A stretch of 36,985 nt of DNA from Alistipes senegalensis (GCA_023664945.1 JAMPER010000010.1:1-36985), one strand, 5' to 3'. Counted from the first letter of the stretch, positions 1 to 8,487 are shown. The notes: generated by a model from the letters alone, not told the origin. Numbers and translations: made by a program.

Positions 1-50
1 CCGCCGAAGAAAAAATAAAGGCTGAAAACCGAAACACAATGAGTATCTGA
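1..50 (+). CDS. 3' end of an upstream gene (reading frame unresolved)
   Basis: The first bases probably hold the end of a gene that begins outside the window. All three plus-strand frames are open from the edge and stop at 16-18, 23-25 or 48-50. The frame ending at 48-50 gives a short charged tail (AEEKIKAENRNTMSI), and the one ending at 16-18 gives PPKKK. In related Burkholderiales, recA and recX often precede sucC, so one of these is a guess, but there is too little sequence to identify it. The hairpin at 69-93 would fit as its terminator. Confidence 0.3.
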   Translation, partial: AEEKIKAENRNTMSI

Positions 51-68
51 TTTACTGGACTCACGCTG

Positions 69-102
69 GGATGGGTGTTATTTACACCCATCCATTTCTT
101 TT
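69..102 (+). terminator. Hairpin between the upstream gene and sucC
   Basis: A perfect 10-bp stem (GGATGGGTGT at 69-78, ACACCCATCC at 84-93) encloses the loop TATTT and is followed by the T-rich ATTTCTTTT. It resembles a Rho-independent terminator of the upstream gene. The stem ends only 20 nt before the sucC start codon, so it must either lie upstream of the sucC promoter or sit in the sucC leader. No promoter is evident between it and sucC, which leaves read-through or attenuation possible. Confidence 0.55.
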
Positions 103-113
103 GAAGGGCAAGT

Positions 114-1280
114 ATGAATATTCATGAATATCAGGGAAAAGAGATTCTGCGCAAGTATGGCGTTGTAACGCCTCGCGGTATTCCCTGTTTTAGTGTCAAT
201 GAAGCCGTTGAAGCGGCAAAAACGCTGGGGGGGAACCTCTGGGTTGTCAAGGCGCAGATCCATGCCGGCGGCCGTGGCAAAGGCGGCGGCGTGAAGGTCG
301 CCAAATCTATGGATGAAGTGAAGCAATATGCCGAGAGTATCCTGGGCATGACGCTGGTGACGCACCAGACCGGGCCTGAAGGCCGGGTGGTCAAGCGCCT
401 GCTGATTGAGGAAGGTGCTGATATTGCCAAGGAATATTATGTGGGCATGGTTGTGGATCGTGAAACACAGCGGGTCGCGCTGATGGCTTCTTCCGAAGGC
501 GGTATGGAAATTGAGGAAGTCGCACGCAAGACGCCGGAACTGATCCACAAGCTTTTTGTTGATCCGAAGGTTGGCCTGACGGCGGAACAAGGGGAAGATA
601 TTGCCAGAAAAATCGGCATTCCCGAGGCCGCTATCAAGGAAGCCGGCAAGTTCATGCAGGGGCTGTACAAGGCGTTTGATGAAACAGACGCTTCGCTGGC
701 AGAAATCAATCCGCTGGTATTGACCGGAGACAACCGCATTATTGCATTGGACGCCAAGTTCAATTTTGATTCGAACGGCATGTACCGCCATCCGGAAATC
801 GCCGCCATGCGCGATTTTGACGAGGAAGATCCGGACGAGGTTGCCGCTTCCAAGTTTGACCTGACTTATATTGCCCTGGACGGCAATATTGCCTGTATGG
901 TGAATGGTGCGGGCCTGGCGATGGCGACGATGGATATTATCAAGCTTTTCGGCGGCGAACCGGCCAACTTCCTGGATGTCGGCGGCGGCGCAACGACGGA
1001 AAAAGTGACGGAAGCGTTCAAGATTATGCTGGCCAATTCCAAGGTCAAGTGTATTCTGGTGAATATTTTTGGCGGCATTATGCGTTGCGATGTGATTGCA
1101 AACGGTGTCGTTGAAGCTGCACGTCAGGTTGCGCTGAGAGTTCCCCTGGTTGTTCGTCTTGAAGGAACCAATGTCGAACTTGGCAAGGAAATTCTGGCCA
1201 AGTCCGGCTTACCGATTATTTCTGCCGATGGCATGACTGATGCCGCACAAAAGGCAATCAAAGCAGCTAAGGGAGAATAA
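114..1280 (+). CDS. sucC: Succinyl-CoA synthetase beta subunit (ADP-forming)
   Basis: This is the beta subunit of succinyl-CoA ligase, the TCA-cycle step that interconverts succinyl-CoA and succinate with substrate-level formation of ATP. The protein has 388 residues, the same length as E. coli SucC. It opens with the typical [17 protein letters not shown]. An ATP-grasp nucleotide site follows, with K46 and the glycine-rich GGRGKGGGV around residues 52-60. The C-terminal CoA-ligase domain contains [13 protein letters not shown] and [17 protein letters not shown] ribosome site lies a few bases before the ATG. sucD follows after two bases, so the two are one operon. The CTG-GGG-GGG codons create a run of seven G early in the gene, without visible consequence. 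Confidence 0.97.
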   Translation: MNIHEYQGKEILRKYGVVTPRGIPCFSVNEAVEAAKTLGGNLWVVKAQIHAGGRGKGGGVKVAKSMDEVKQYAESILGMTLVTHQTGPEGRVVKRLLIEEGADIAKEYYVGMVVDRETQRVALMASSEGGMEIEEVARKTPELIHKLFVDPKVGLTAEQGEDIARKIGIPEAAIKEAGKFMQGLYKAFDETDASLAEINPLVLTGDNRIIALDAKFNFDSNGMYRHPEIAAMRDFDEEDPDEVAASKFDLTYIALDGNIACMVNGAGLAMATMDIIKLFGGEPANFLDVGGGATTEKVTEAFKIMLANSKVKCILVNIFGGIMRCDVIANGVVEAARQVALRVPLVVRLEGTNVELGKEILAKSGLPIISADGMTDAAQKAIKAAKGE

Positions 1281-1282
1281 GC

Positions 1283-2161
1283 ATGTCCATTCTGATTAAC
1301 AAAAATACGCGTGTGATTGTTCAGGGGCTGACGGGTAAGACCGGCGCGTTTCACACGGAAATGTCCAGAAACTATGCTTTTGGCAAGGAATGCTATGTTG
1401 GCGGCGTGACGCCGAAAAAGGGCGGAACGACATTTTTGGATATGCCGGTTTTCAATACGGTTGCCGAAGCCAAGAAACAAACCGGCGCGACGGTTTCTGT
1501 CATTTATGTGCCGCCGCCGTTTGCCGCCGCCGCTATTGACGAGGCGGTTGAAGCGGAAATGGATCTGGTTATCTGCATTACGGAAGGGATTCCGGTTCGC
1601 GATATGATTCGTACACGGGACAAGATGAAGGGCAAGAAGACTATTCTGGTCGGCCCGAATTGCCCGGGTATTATCACGCCGGATGAGCTGAAGATTGGCA
1701 TTATGCCCGGCCATATTCACCGGAAGGGCACGATTGGCGTGGTTTCCAAATCCGGTACGCTGACTTATGAATCAGCAGGACAGCTTGCCGAGTTTGGCCT
1801 GGGGCAATCTACCGTGGTTGGTGTTGGCGGTGATCCGGTCAACGGTCTCAAGCATATTGATGTGCTCAAGATGTTTAACGATGATCCGGAAACGGAAGCC
1901 GTTATCATGGTGGGTGAAATCGGTGGCAATGATGAGGAAACGGCTGCACGCTGGGCCAAGGACAATATGAAGAAGCCGATTGTTGGCTTTATTGCCGGTG
2001 TGACGGCACCTCCGGGAAAACGGATGGGCCATGCCGGCGCCATTATTTCCGGCGGCAAGGGCACTGCCCAGGAAAAACGGGAAGTGATGGAAGCCTGCGG
2101 TATCAGGGTTACCCTGAATCCGGGTGAAATCGGCAAGACGCTGAAGTCTGTCCTGAAATAA
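1283..2161 (+). CDS. sucD: Succinyl-CoA synthetase alpha subunit
   Basis: This is the alpha subunit of succinyl-CoA ligase. It carries the CoA-binding domain and the histidine that is phosphorylated during catalysis. Visible marks are the N-terminal CoA site with [10 protein letters not shown] (residues 15-24), the phosphate-loop segment [10 protein letters not shown] (154-163), and the active-site region [18 protein letters not shown] with the catalytic histidine at about residue 250. Its 292 residues compare with about 289 in E. coli. The ribosome site AAGGGAG overlaps the end of sucC, which implies coupled translation and balanced subunit production. A strong terminator follows at 2181-2214. 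Confidence 0.97.
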   Translation: MSILINKNTRVIVQGLTGKTGAFHTEMSRNYAFGKECYVGGVTPKKGGTTFLDMPVFNTVAEAKKQTGATVSVIYVPPPFAAAAIDEAVEAEMDLVICITEGIPVRDMIRTRDKMKGKKTILVGPNCPGIITPDELKIGIMPGHIHRKGTIGVVSKSGTLTYESAGQLAEFGLGQSTVVGVGGDPVNGLKHIDVLKMFNDDPETEAVIMVGEIGGNDEETAARWAKDNMKKPIVGFIAGVTAPPGKRMGHAGAIISGGKGTAQEKREVMEACGIRVTLNPGEIGKTLKSVLK

Positions 2162-2180
2162 GGGAAAAGGCTTGTCACAA

Positions 2181-2214
2181 ATCCCTGGCCCCAAAAAGGC
2201 CAGGGATTTTTTTT
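2181..2214 (+). terminator. Rho-independent terminator of sucCD
   Basis: A perfect 10-bp GC-rich stem (ATCCCTGGCC at 2181-2190, GGCCAGGGAT at 2198-2207) with loop CCAAAAA is followed directly by a run of eight T. It starts 19 bases after the sucD stop codon. Confidence 0.93.
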
Positions 2215-2270
2215 ATGCAATAGGGTATAACTGTATTTTAATGCGACGGATTCTCTCTTTTCTGAGGAAG

Positions 2271-3200
2271 TTATTTCTTTCTGAATATTTCATTGCAGGA
2301 GGGCATCCTTTTGCCATTGATGAAGCAGCTGGCGGATTTCAAATCATTTTCCTGAAACCAATCCAGGGTGCTGTTCCGCAGGAATTTTCTCAAAATCTGC
2401 CTGATTGTTTCGCTGCTGTGATTAGAATAGATATCAAATGAGGAAATTTCAAACGATTTCTCTTCCGGAATCAGGATGAAATATGCGCCTGTTTTATCTG
2501 CTTCCATGGCAAGTTTTGCCCAGTTTTCAGCATGGCTTCCATTGGCATAGATAAAAACGGTATTGCCATTTTTTGTTGTTTTCAGATTTAGGTAGCCTAT
2601 TCCGTCAAGGTTATGGTTCAGTTGATAGTATAACCCTTTTTTCTCCAAATCTTCTTTGACGGCGGGGAGTTGAATAAGGGCAGCCGGCGGCAGGGTATCG
2701 GTCTTGATGTCATTGAAGCTTTTTATTTCAGGCAGGCCGCTGACAAGCTTTTTGTCGTTTTTTACTATTTCCCCGTTGATATTTATTGTCGTGGTTACTT
2801 GATATCCTTTATAGCCTTCATTTTCATAAGAAGTAACTTTGATATACTCGCCTTCTCTGGATAGGGATGCTTCACCATCGGTTTCAGGTAATTCAAGCAA
2901 TTTCCATGTTTTGTCACGAGATATTTTCACAAGGTAAACTCCAAAAACAGCAGTATTGCCTCCGGTATGCGTTTGAATCAGTACAAAATCGACAGTATTG
3001 GAATAAGGTAGTTTTTTCAGGATTTCTATTGAGTATTCTTCAAGGATTGGATCGGGAGATTTGCCAAGGAGCAGTTTGCTGGAATATTCCTCTTTTTTAA
3101 TCAGAAGTGTGCCGCCTACTGTAGAAATTTCATTGGCCAGGGCGGCTATCATGAAACAAAAAGAGATTGCGAGAAAAGCGAGATTCTTTATGGCTCTCAT
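2271..3200 (-). CDS. Secreted protein of unknown function
   Basis: I do not recognise this 309-residue protein. It begins with a clear Sec signal peptide: MRAIKN, a hydrophobic core, then ALA before NEIS, so cleavage after about residue 22 is likely. The rest is hydrophilic and rich in Lys, Glu, Asn and Ser, with stretches that look beta-rich, and shows no membrane segment. The predicted mature protein ends with a pair of cysteines (CFINGKRMPSC) that could form a disulfide, so a periplasmic or extracellular location is likely. Its codons are distinctly more AT-rich than those of sucD or thiL, suggesting acquisition by transfer. It stands alone, faces the end of sucCD, and has an unusual promoter with a G9 tract (3265-3293). 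No clear terminator is visible on its strand. Confidence 0.8.
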   Translation of the reverse strand: MRAIKNLAFLAISFCFMIAALANEISTVGGTLLIKKEEYSSKLLLGKSPDPILEEYSIEILKKLPYSNTVDFVLIQTHTGGNTAVFGVYLVKISRDKTWKLLELPETDGEASLSREGEYIKVTSYENEGYKGYQVTTTININGEIVKNDKKLVSGLPEIKSFNDIKTDTLPPAALIQLPAVKEDLEKKGLYYQLNHNLDGIGYLNLKTTKNGNTVFIYANGSHAENWAKLAMEADKTGAYFILIPEEKSFEISSFDIYSNHSSETIRQILRKFLRNSTLDWFQENDLKSASCFINGKRMPSCNEIFRKK

Positions 3201-3264
3201 TTTGGGTCCTTTTCGGGTTGGATAAGGCTATGTGCCCATATTTGCAGGGGGGTAAAACTGTCAG

Positions 3265-3293
3265 TTTATTTTTCCCCCCCCCGGGGTTGTCAA
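3265..3293 (-). promoter_or_regulatory. Promoter with poly-G spacer, possibly phase-variable
   Basis: On the minus strand a perfect TTGACA (3293-3288) is followed by A, CCCC, nine G (3282-3274) and AAA. This places AATAAA (3270-3265) at a 17-bp spacing and TAAACT (3268-3263) at 19 bp. Both match four of six bases of the -10 consensus. A mononucleotide run between -35 and -10 is how some bacteria vary expression by slippage, the Neisseria porA promoter being the known example. The start codon of the secreted protein lies about 65 bases downstream. The promoter is a motif-based guess, and slippage is an inference. Confidence 0.5.
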
Positions 3294-3449
3294 GGTGTGG
3301 ATTTGCTGTGAAAAGGAGATATTGAGACAGGATATTTTATTTAGGTTGCCTGTGAAAGTGGAAAAAATTTTTGTTATTCAAGTATAAATTGAAAGGGCAG
3401 GAAGTATTTGCGGGCATACTATTTGTGATAATGGGTTCGGAGTATACCG

Positions 3450-3956
3450 CTATGCCGTTTTTTCCGGGGTCTGGAGAAAGTCGAGCAGCATTTTCAGGGC
3501 ATGGGCAATGCTTTGATGCCGTATGGTTTGGCGGTTGCCTTTGAAATGTTGTTTTTCGGTATGGATATGGTTCTGGCATGCCAGCCCGAAGCAGACGGTG
3601 CCGACGGGTTTTCCCGGTGTCGCGCCGCCGGGGCCCGCAATGCCGGTGGTGGCGATGGCGATGGTGCCGCGGGAGGCGGCCAGTGCGCCTTGCGCCATGG
3701 CGGCGGCGACTTCCAGGCTGACTGCGCCATGCTGTTCAATGAGGGCTGGCGAAACAGCGAGGTTTTGGGTTTTGGACGGGTTGGAGTAGGTGACGAATCC
3801 GCAGTCGAACCATGCGGAAGAGCCGGGGATATCGGTAATGGCGCTGGCAATGCCGCCGCCGGTGCAGGATTCGGCTGTGACCAGCAGGTGATGCTGTACA
3901 AGCAGGGCGCTGCCGAGGGTGGCTGCCAGTTGGAAAAGATCTGTCATGGTTTTCAT
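3450..3956 (-). CDS. pncC: Nicotinamide-nucleotide amidohydrolase (CinA C-terminal family)
   Basis: This is a stand-alone CinA C-terminal domain, the PncC type that hydrolyses NMN to nicotinate mononucleotide and ammonia in the pyridine-nucleotide cycle. The 168-residue length is normal for the single-domain form. Family marks are TAESCTGGGIASAITDIPGS near the N-terminus, FVTYSN, and GIAGPGGATPGKPVGTV in the second half. Its ATG overlaps the pgpA stop by 4 bp, so it is the last gene of thiL-pgpA-pncC and is probably translated by coupling. A second ATG three codons later is an alternative start. No convincing terminator follows. Confidence 0.9.
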   Translation of the reverse strand: MKTMTDLFQLAATLGSALLVQHHLLVTAESCTGGGIASAITDIPGSSAWFDCGFVTYSNPSKTQNLAVSPALIEQHGAVSLEVAAAMAQGALAASRGTIAIATTGIAGPGGATPGKPVGTVCFGLACQNHIHTEKQHFKGNRQTIRHQSIAHALKMLLDFLQTPEKTA

Positions 3957-4492
3957 CTCAAGGCAGAAAAGTCTGTCAGGAGAACGATGAGTTGATAGGC
4001 AATCAGCGTGAAGGCGGCTGCCAATATATCGTCCAGCATGACACCCAGGCCACCTTTCATTTTGGCGTCAAGCTGCCTGATTGGAGGAGGTTTTGTCATG
4101 TCAAACAGCCTGAACAGAATGAAGGCAAGGCATTCTGCCTGCCAGGTTGTTGGCATGAGGACGAGCAGAACCAGCCAGATGGCAATGATTTCGTCCCAGA
4201 CCATGCTGCCATCGTCCGGGCTGTTCAGGGCGGTGCCGCTTTTTTCGCAGGCCCAGATGCCGAGCAGGAATCCCGGTATGACGATAGCGATCCATGTTAT
4301 CTGGTGAAAACAGGCAGGCCAGGTGCGGGTCAGGAGATGGAAAAGCAGCCAGCCGAACAGGGTTCCCGCTGTGCCGGGCATGACGGGGGAGAGGCCGCTT
4401 CCCATGCCCAGCGCCACAAAGTGGGCTGGATGGGAAAGGAGAAAGCGGAATCCTGGCCGGATTCTGGCGGCGGGATTTTCCGGTGTTTTCAT
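3953..4492 (-). CDS. pgpA: Phosphatidylglycerophosphatase A
   Basis: PgpA is an inner-membrane enzyme that removes phosphate from phosphatidylglycerophosphate to give phosphatidylglycerol. The protein has 179 residues and several hydrophobic segments (about 55-80, 105-125 and 155-173). Signature pieces are GSGLSPVMPGTAGTL near residues 32-46, the acidic DDGSMVWDEI, and GLGVMLDDILAA near the C-terminus, which carry the expected metal-binding acids. The start overlaps the thiL stop by 4 bp and the end overlaps the pncC start by 4 bp. The thiL-pgpA pairing also occurs in E. coli. Confidence 0.93.
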   Translation of the reverse strand: MKTPENPAARIRPGFRFLLSHPAHFVALGMGSGLSPVMPGTAGTLFGWLLFHLLTRTWPACFHQITWIAIVIPGFLLGIWACEKSGTALNSPDDGSMVWDEIIAIWLVLLVLMPTTWQAECLAFILFRLFDMTKPPPIRQLDAKMKGGLGVMLDDILAAAFTLIAYQLIVLLTDFSALR

Positions 4493-5454
4493 GGGGTGGC
4501 GAAGTGATCAAATGAGGCGGCGGAGAAGGTTTGCACTTCTTTGGCGGCATTGACCAGCCTGAGGCCGCTTTCTTTTTCGATTTGCCCAATGCGGGTGACG
4601 GCGGTTCCTGTCTGGGCGGCAGCTTGCAGGATGGCGTCGCGATGCTTGGGGGGGGCTGTAAAGCACAGTTCATAGTCATCACCGCCGGAAAGCATGTACC
4701 GCAGTTGCAGGGTGCGGGGCAGCTGCTTCAGGGCCGGGCCAGCCGGCAGGGCATCAATATCCAGTGTGGCACCGACCGAGGAACGCTCCATGATGTGGGA
4801 GAGGTCGCCTGTCAGCCCGTCGGACAGATCAAGGGCCGCATGGGCATAAGGGCGGATAGCCATGCCAAGTGCCACGCGCGGCTGCGGCATCTGGAGGCGG
4901 GCCAGGGCTTTTTTCAGCAGGGGTGCCTCCAGTTTGATGTTGCCTTGCAGGCATTCCAGCGCGGCGCGCGCGTCTCCCAGCGAGCCGGATACCCAGATAT
5001 CGTCTCCGGGCAGGGCATGGTCTCTTCTCATGGCTTCGGAAGCGGGAACGTGGCCGAATACGGTGATGCAGATGTTGAGCGGTCCGCGGGTGGTGTCGCC
5101 TCCAATCAGTTCGCAGCGGTATTGCCCGGCTAGGGAAAAGAGGCCTTCGGAAAAGGATTGCAGCCATTTTTCGTTGGCTTCAGGCAGGGCGAGCGCTAGG
5201 GTGAAGGCGACGGGTTTTGCGCCCATGGCGGCCAGGTCGGACAGGTTGACGGCCAGCGATTTGTGCCCCAGCTGCTGCGGGTCTGTATCGGCGAAGAAAT
5301 GAACGCCGGATACCAGCATGTCGCAGGAGATGGCGGTTTGCATGCCGGCAGAAGGCGACAGCAGGGCGCAGTCGTCGCCGATTCCCAGGGTGGTTTCCGG
5401 CAGGGAGGCAGGCCGGGTAAAGAAGCGGGCGATAAGGTCGAATTCGGAAGGCAT
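4489..5454 (-). CDS. thiL: Thiamine-monophosphate kinase
   Basis: ThiL phosphorylates thiamine monophosphate to thiamine pyrophosphate, the last step of cofactor synthesis. I start it at 5454 (MPSEFDLIARFF), giving 321 residues, close to the 325 of E. coli. The frame stays open to 5532, but the extra 26 residues are not family-like. Visible motifs are GIGDDCALL, SCDMLVSGVHF, LIGGDTTRG and DLSDGLTGDLSHI, which supply the Asp-rich Mg-ATP sites of the PurM-like fold. It is the first gene of thiL-pgpA-pncC. A run of eight C on the coding strand (4648-4655, in the codons for Ala-Pro-Pro) is a possible slippage site that would also be polar on the downstream genes. Confidence 0.95.
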   Translation of the reverse strand: MPSEFDLIARFFTRPASLPETTLGIGDDCALLSPSAGMQTAISCDMLVSGVHFFADTDPQQLGHKSLAVNLSDLAAMGAKPVAFTLALALPEANEKWLQSFSEGLFSLAGQYRCELIGGDTTRGPLNICITVFGHVPASEAMRRDHALPGDDIWVSGSLGDARAALECLQGNIKLEAPLLKKALARLQMPQPRVALGMAIRPYAHAALDLSDGLTGDLSHIMERSSVGATLDIDALPAGPALKQLPRTLQLRYMLSGGDDYELCFTAPPKHRDAILQAAAQTGTAVTRIGQIEKESGLRLVNAAKEVQTFSAASFDHFATP

Positions 5455-5686
5455 AGGGCGCACAGGTCGGAATGGGAAACAGGTATGAAAATCAGCAACA
5501 GGGAGTGTAACTGTGCAGGGAGCAAGAATCAATTGATGTGCCTGCCGGTGTTCCGGTTTACAATACAGGTTGCTTGATTTAGGGCAGGGTCTTTTTGGGG
5601 ACGCATGTTATTTTTTGCCCATGACCGGATGGGCCGGCATTGGGAATGCCGCCTTGTGCGCGCTTTGTTTAGGGAATATCCATTTT

Positions 5687-6952
5687 ATGATGCCTCAATC
5701 CCCGTGGGTCGAATATATTGGCGCGGCGCTTTTTCTGCTGGCGTTGCTGCATACGTTTTCGACCAAGTTTTTTATTCGCCTGGCGCATAAGGAAACCCGC
5801 CATGCCGGGTTATGGCACCTGCTTGGGGAAGTGGAGGTCGTTTTCGGTTTCTGGGCTTTTATTCTTTTGGGGTTTCTTGCGCTTGTCAGCGGTTCGGCCT
5901 CTGCGGTTGCCTATCTGGATGCGCAGAATTTTACCGAGCCGTTGTTTGTTTTTGCGGTGCTGGTGATTGCCGGTACCCGGCCGATTCTGCATGCGGCCCG
6001 CCTGTTTATCAATCTTTTGGACAGGCTGATTCCGCTTCCGAAAAATGTGAGTTATTACTTTTTACTGCTGACGGTGGTTCCGCTTTTGGGTTCGTTTATT
6101 ACCGAGCCGGCTGCCATGACGCTGGCGGCGCTGATGTTGCGCGACCGGTATTTTTCCCGGCGTATTCCGGAATCCATGCGCTATGTCACGCTGGCGATTT
6201 TGCTGGTGAATGTTTCTATTGGCGGGGTGCTGACGCCTTATGCCGCGCCGCCGGTTTTGATGGTTGCCGAAAAGTGGGGATGGGGGATGGATTTCATGCT
6301 CCATGCTTTTGGCTGGAAGGCGGCGCTGGCGGTTTCGCTTAATGCGCTGGCGGCAACGTGGGTATTCAGGCAGGTTTTGCTGCGTCTGGATGATCTGGAA
6401 GATGATTTCGAGATTGGCGCAGTGCCGCCGCTGGTGATGGGGATTCATTTGCTGTTTTTGGCGGGCACTGTCATTTTCAGCCACCATCCCGCTGTGTTTT
6501 TGGGGCTTTTCCTGTTCTTTCTGGGCTATACGGAAGCCTACAAGCGGCATCAGAGTCCGTTGATGCTGCGGGAAGGGCTGCTGGTGGCCTTTTTCCTGGC
6601 AGGACTGGTTGTGCTGGGCAGTATGCAGAAATGGTGGCTCCAGCCGATTCTGGCCGGGATGGATTCGGTGATGCTTTTCCTGGGGGCCATGATGCTGACG
6701 GCGATAACGGACAATGCGGCGCTGACTTATCTTGGCTCGCTGGTGGAGGGGCTTTCGGATGTCAATAAATATGCGCTGGTTACCGGTGCGATAACCGGCG
6801 GGGGACTGACGGTGATTGCCAATGCGCCGAACCCGGCGGGCTTTTTTATTTTGAAGGGGGCGTTTGAGCACGGATCTATCAATCCGCTGCTGATGTTTTT
6901 GTACGCGCTTTTCCCGACAGGGGTTGCTGCCGCCTGTTTCTTTTTCCTGTAA
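5687..6952 (+). CDS. Putative Na+/H+ antiporter (integral membrane protein)
   Basis: This is a very hydrophobic protein with about ten or more membrane segments. It resembles the family annotated as putative Na+/H+ antiporter (Pfam Na_H_antiport_3 type). I chose the ATG at 5687 because AGGGA lies 11 bases upstream, the resulting 421 residues suit the family, and the sequence enters the first membrane helix directly (VEYIGAALFLLALLHTF). The frame is open to a TTG at 5570 (460 residues), and an ATG at 5621 is another option. Features include LLGEVEVVFGFWA, FITEPAAMTLAALML, and NAPNPAGFFIL near the end. Substrate and direction of transport are inferred from the family only. An NhaR-like regulator lies about 5 kb away. 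Confidence 0.8.
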   Translation: MMPQSPWVEYIGAALFLLALLHTFSTKFFIRLAHKETRHAGLWHLLGEVEVVFGFWAFILLGFLALVSGSASAVAYLDAQNFTEPLFVFAVLVIAGTRPILHAARLFINLLDRLIPLPKNVSYYFLLLTVVPLLGSFITEPAAMTLAALMLRDRYFSRRIPESMRYVTLAILLVNVSIGGVLTPYAAPPVLMVAEKWGWGMDFMLHAFGWKAALAVSLNALAATWVFRQVLLRLDDLEDDFEIGAVPPLVMGIHLLFLAGTVIFSHHPAVFLGLFLFFLGYTEAYKRHQSPLMLREGLLVAFFLAGLVVLGSMQKWWLQPILAGMDSVMLFLGAMMLTAITDNAALTYLGSLVEGLSDVNKYALVTGAITGGGLTVIANAPNPAGFFILKGAFEHGSINPLLMFLYALFPTGVAAACFFFL

Positions 6953-7069
6953 CGGTGCGCTGCCCATTTTTCCGGCGGTGAGGTATCAGTGTGCGAAGGC
7001 TGAGTGTAATCTGTTGATTTTCCGGGATAAACAGAGGAATACTTTCGGATTTTTCCGGTGAAGTTCCCC

Positions 7070-7098
7070 TTCTTCAGGTTGTATCAACAGGGTATAAT
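7070..7098 (+). promoter_or_regulatory. Candidate dnaB promoter
   Basis: A perfect -10 box TATAAT lies at 7093-7098. The -35 position (TTCTTC at 7070-7075, 17-bp spacing) is poor. Transcription would begin at about 7105, the first base of the dnaB start codon, so the mRNA would be nearly leaderless. An AGGG at 7089-7092 is 12 bases from the ATG and could serve as a ribosome site if transcription starts further upstream. Confidence 0.35.
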
Positions 7099-7104
7099 TA
7101 CCCC

Positions 7105-8487
7105 ATGAATGCATCAGCTGATCCCCAACTGGAGTCTTTGCGCACGCCCCCTCATTCCATTGAGGCAGAGCAGTCTGTGCTGGGTGGGCTGTTGCTGGAT
7201 AATGCCGCATGGGACCGGATTGCCGATTTGCTGGGGCCTGAGGATTTTTACCGTTTTGACCACCGCCTGGTTTTTCAGCATATTGCCCGGTTGATTGCCG
7301 CTTCGCGGCCGGCCGATGTGATTACGGTCTATGAATCGCTTTCCGGGATTGGAAAGGCAGACGAGGTGGGGGGGCTTTCCTACCTGAATGCGCTTGCGCA
7401 GAATACGCCTTCGGCAGCCAATATCCGCCATTATGCCCAGATTGTCCGGGATCGCAGTGTGCTTCGCCGGTTGATTACGGTTTCGGATGAAATAGCCGGG
7501 CTGGCTTTTCAGCCGCAGGGAAAAGAGGTGAAGAAAATACTGGATGAGGCGGAATCCCGTATTTTTTCCATTGCGGAAGAGGGCGCGCGCGGTGTGCAGG
7601 GGTTCAGTGAAATCCGGCCGTTGCTGGCGCAGGTGGTGGAGCGGGTGGATGAGCTTTATAACCGCGAGAACAAGAATGATGTGACCGGCGTGCCTACCGG
7701 TTTTCTGGATCTGGACAGGAAAACTTCCGGTTTGCAGCCTGGCGACCTGATTATTGTTGCCGGGCGGCCTTCCATGGGAAAAACCGCTTTTTCGGTGAAT
7801 ATCGGCGAGCATGTCGCCATTGAAAGCGGGCTGCCGGTGGCGATTTTTTCCATGGAAATGAGCGGGACCCAGCTGGCAATGCGGATGATTGGTTCGGTCG
7901 GGCGGCTTGACCAGCACAAGTTGCGGACGGGCCAGCTGGCAGAGGATGACTGGCCCCGCCTGACCTATGCTATCCAGAAGATGAATGATGCGCAGATTTA
8001 TATTGATGAGACGCCCGCCCTTTCAAGCGATTCGCTCCGTTCCGGTGCGCGCCGCCTGGCCAGGCAGTGCGGCAAGCTGGGATTGATTATTGTGGATTAT
8101 CTTCAGCTGATGTCTCCCAATTCCGCAGGGGAGAACCGTTCTACGGAAATCGGTGAGATGTCGCGGGGCCTGAAGGCGCTGGCCAAGGAGCTGGCGTGCC
8201 CTGTTATTGCGCTTTCCCAGTTGAACCGTTCTGTGGAGCAGCGCCCAAACAAGCGGCCGCAGATGTCTGATTTGCGTGAATCGGGCTCGATTGAACAGGA
8301 TGCGGACCTGATTTTGTTTATTTACCGGGATGAGGTGTACAACCCGGATTCGCCGGACAAGGGGACGGCCGAGATTATTATTGCCAAGCAGCGGAATGGC
8401 CCGATTGGCGAGGTGCGGCTGACTTTCAGCGGGCAATATACCAAATTTGACAACTATTCTGGCACACAGGGGATGTATGACCATTAG
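7105..8487 (+). CDS. dnaB: Replicative DNA helicase
   Basis: DnaB is the hexameric 5'-3' helicase that unwinds DNA at the replication fork and recruits primase. The protein has 460 residues (E. coli 471). The N-terminal domain starts with the typical PPHSIEAEQSVLGGLLLD, followed by a linker around 165-200. The RecA-like motor domain has Walker A GRPSMGKTAFS at 220-230, Walker B LIIVDYLQLM, and SQLNRSVEQRPNKRPQMSDL. No intein or insertion is seen. In many proteobacteria dnaB lies near the rpsF-rpsR-rplI ribosomal genes. Here it stands alone between a transporter and a DUF47 gene. Confidence 0.97.
   Translation: MNASADPQLESLRTPPHSIEAEQSVLGGLLLDNAAWDRIADLLGPEDFYRFDHRLVFQHIARLIAASRPADVITVYESLSGIGKADEVGGLSYLNALAQNTPSAANIRHYAQIVRDRSVLRRLITVSDEIAGLAFQPQGKEVKKILDEAESRIFSIAEEGARGVQGFSEIRPLLAQVVERVDELYNRENKNDVTGVPTGFLDLDRKTSGLQPGDLIIVAGRPSMGKTAFSVNIGEHVAIESGLPVAIFSMEMSGTQLAMRMIGSVGRLDQHKLRTGQLAEDDWPRLTYAIQKMNDAQIYIDETPALSSDSLRSGARRLARQCGKLGLIIVDYLQLMSPNSAGENRSTEIGEMSRGLKALAKELACPVIALSQLNRSVEQRPNKRPQMSDLRESGSIEQDADLILFIYRDEVYNPDSPDKGTAEIIIAKQRNGPIGEVRLTFSGQYTKFDNYSGTQGMYDH

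Noticed and set aside
6953-7060. Three copies of TTTTCCGG upstream of dnaB
   Set aside because: Irregular spacing, very short, and such strings are common in this sequence, with no link to a known DnaA or other box.
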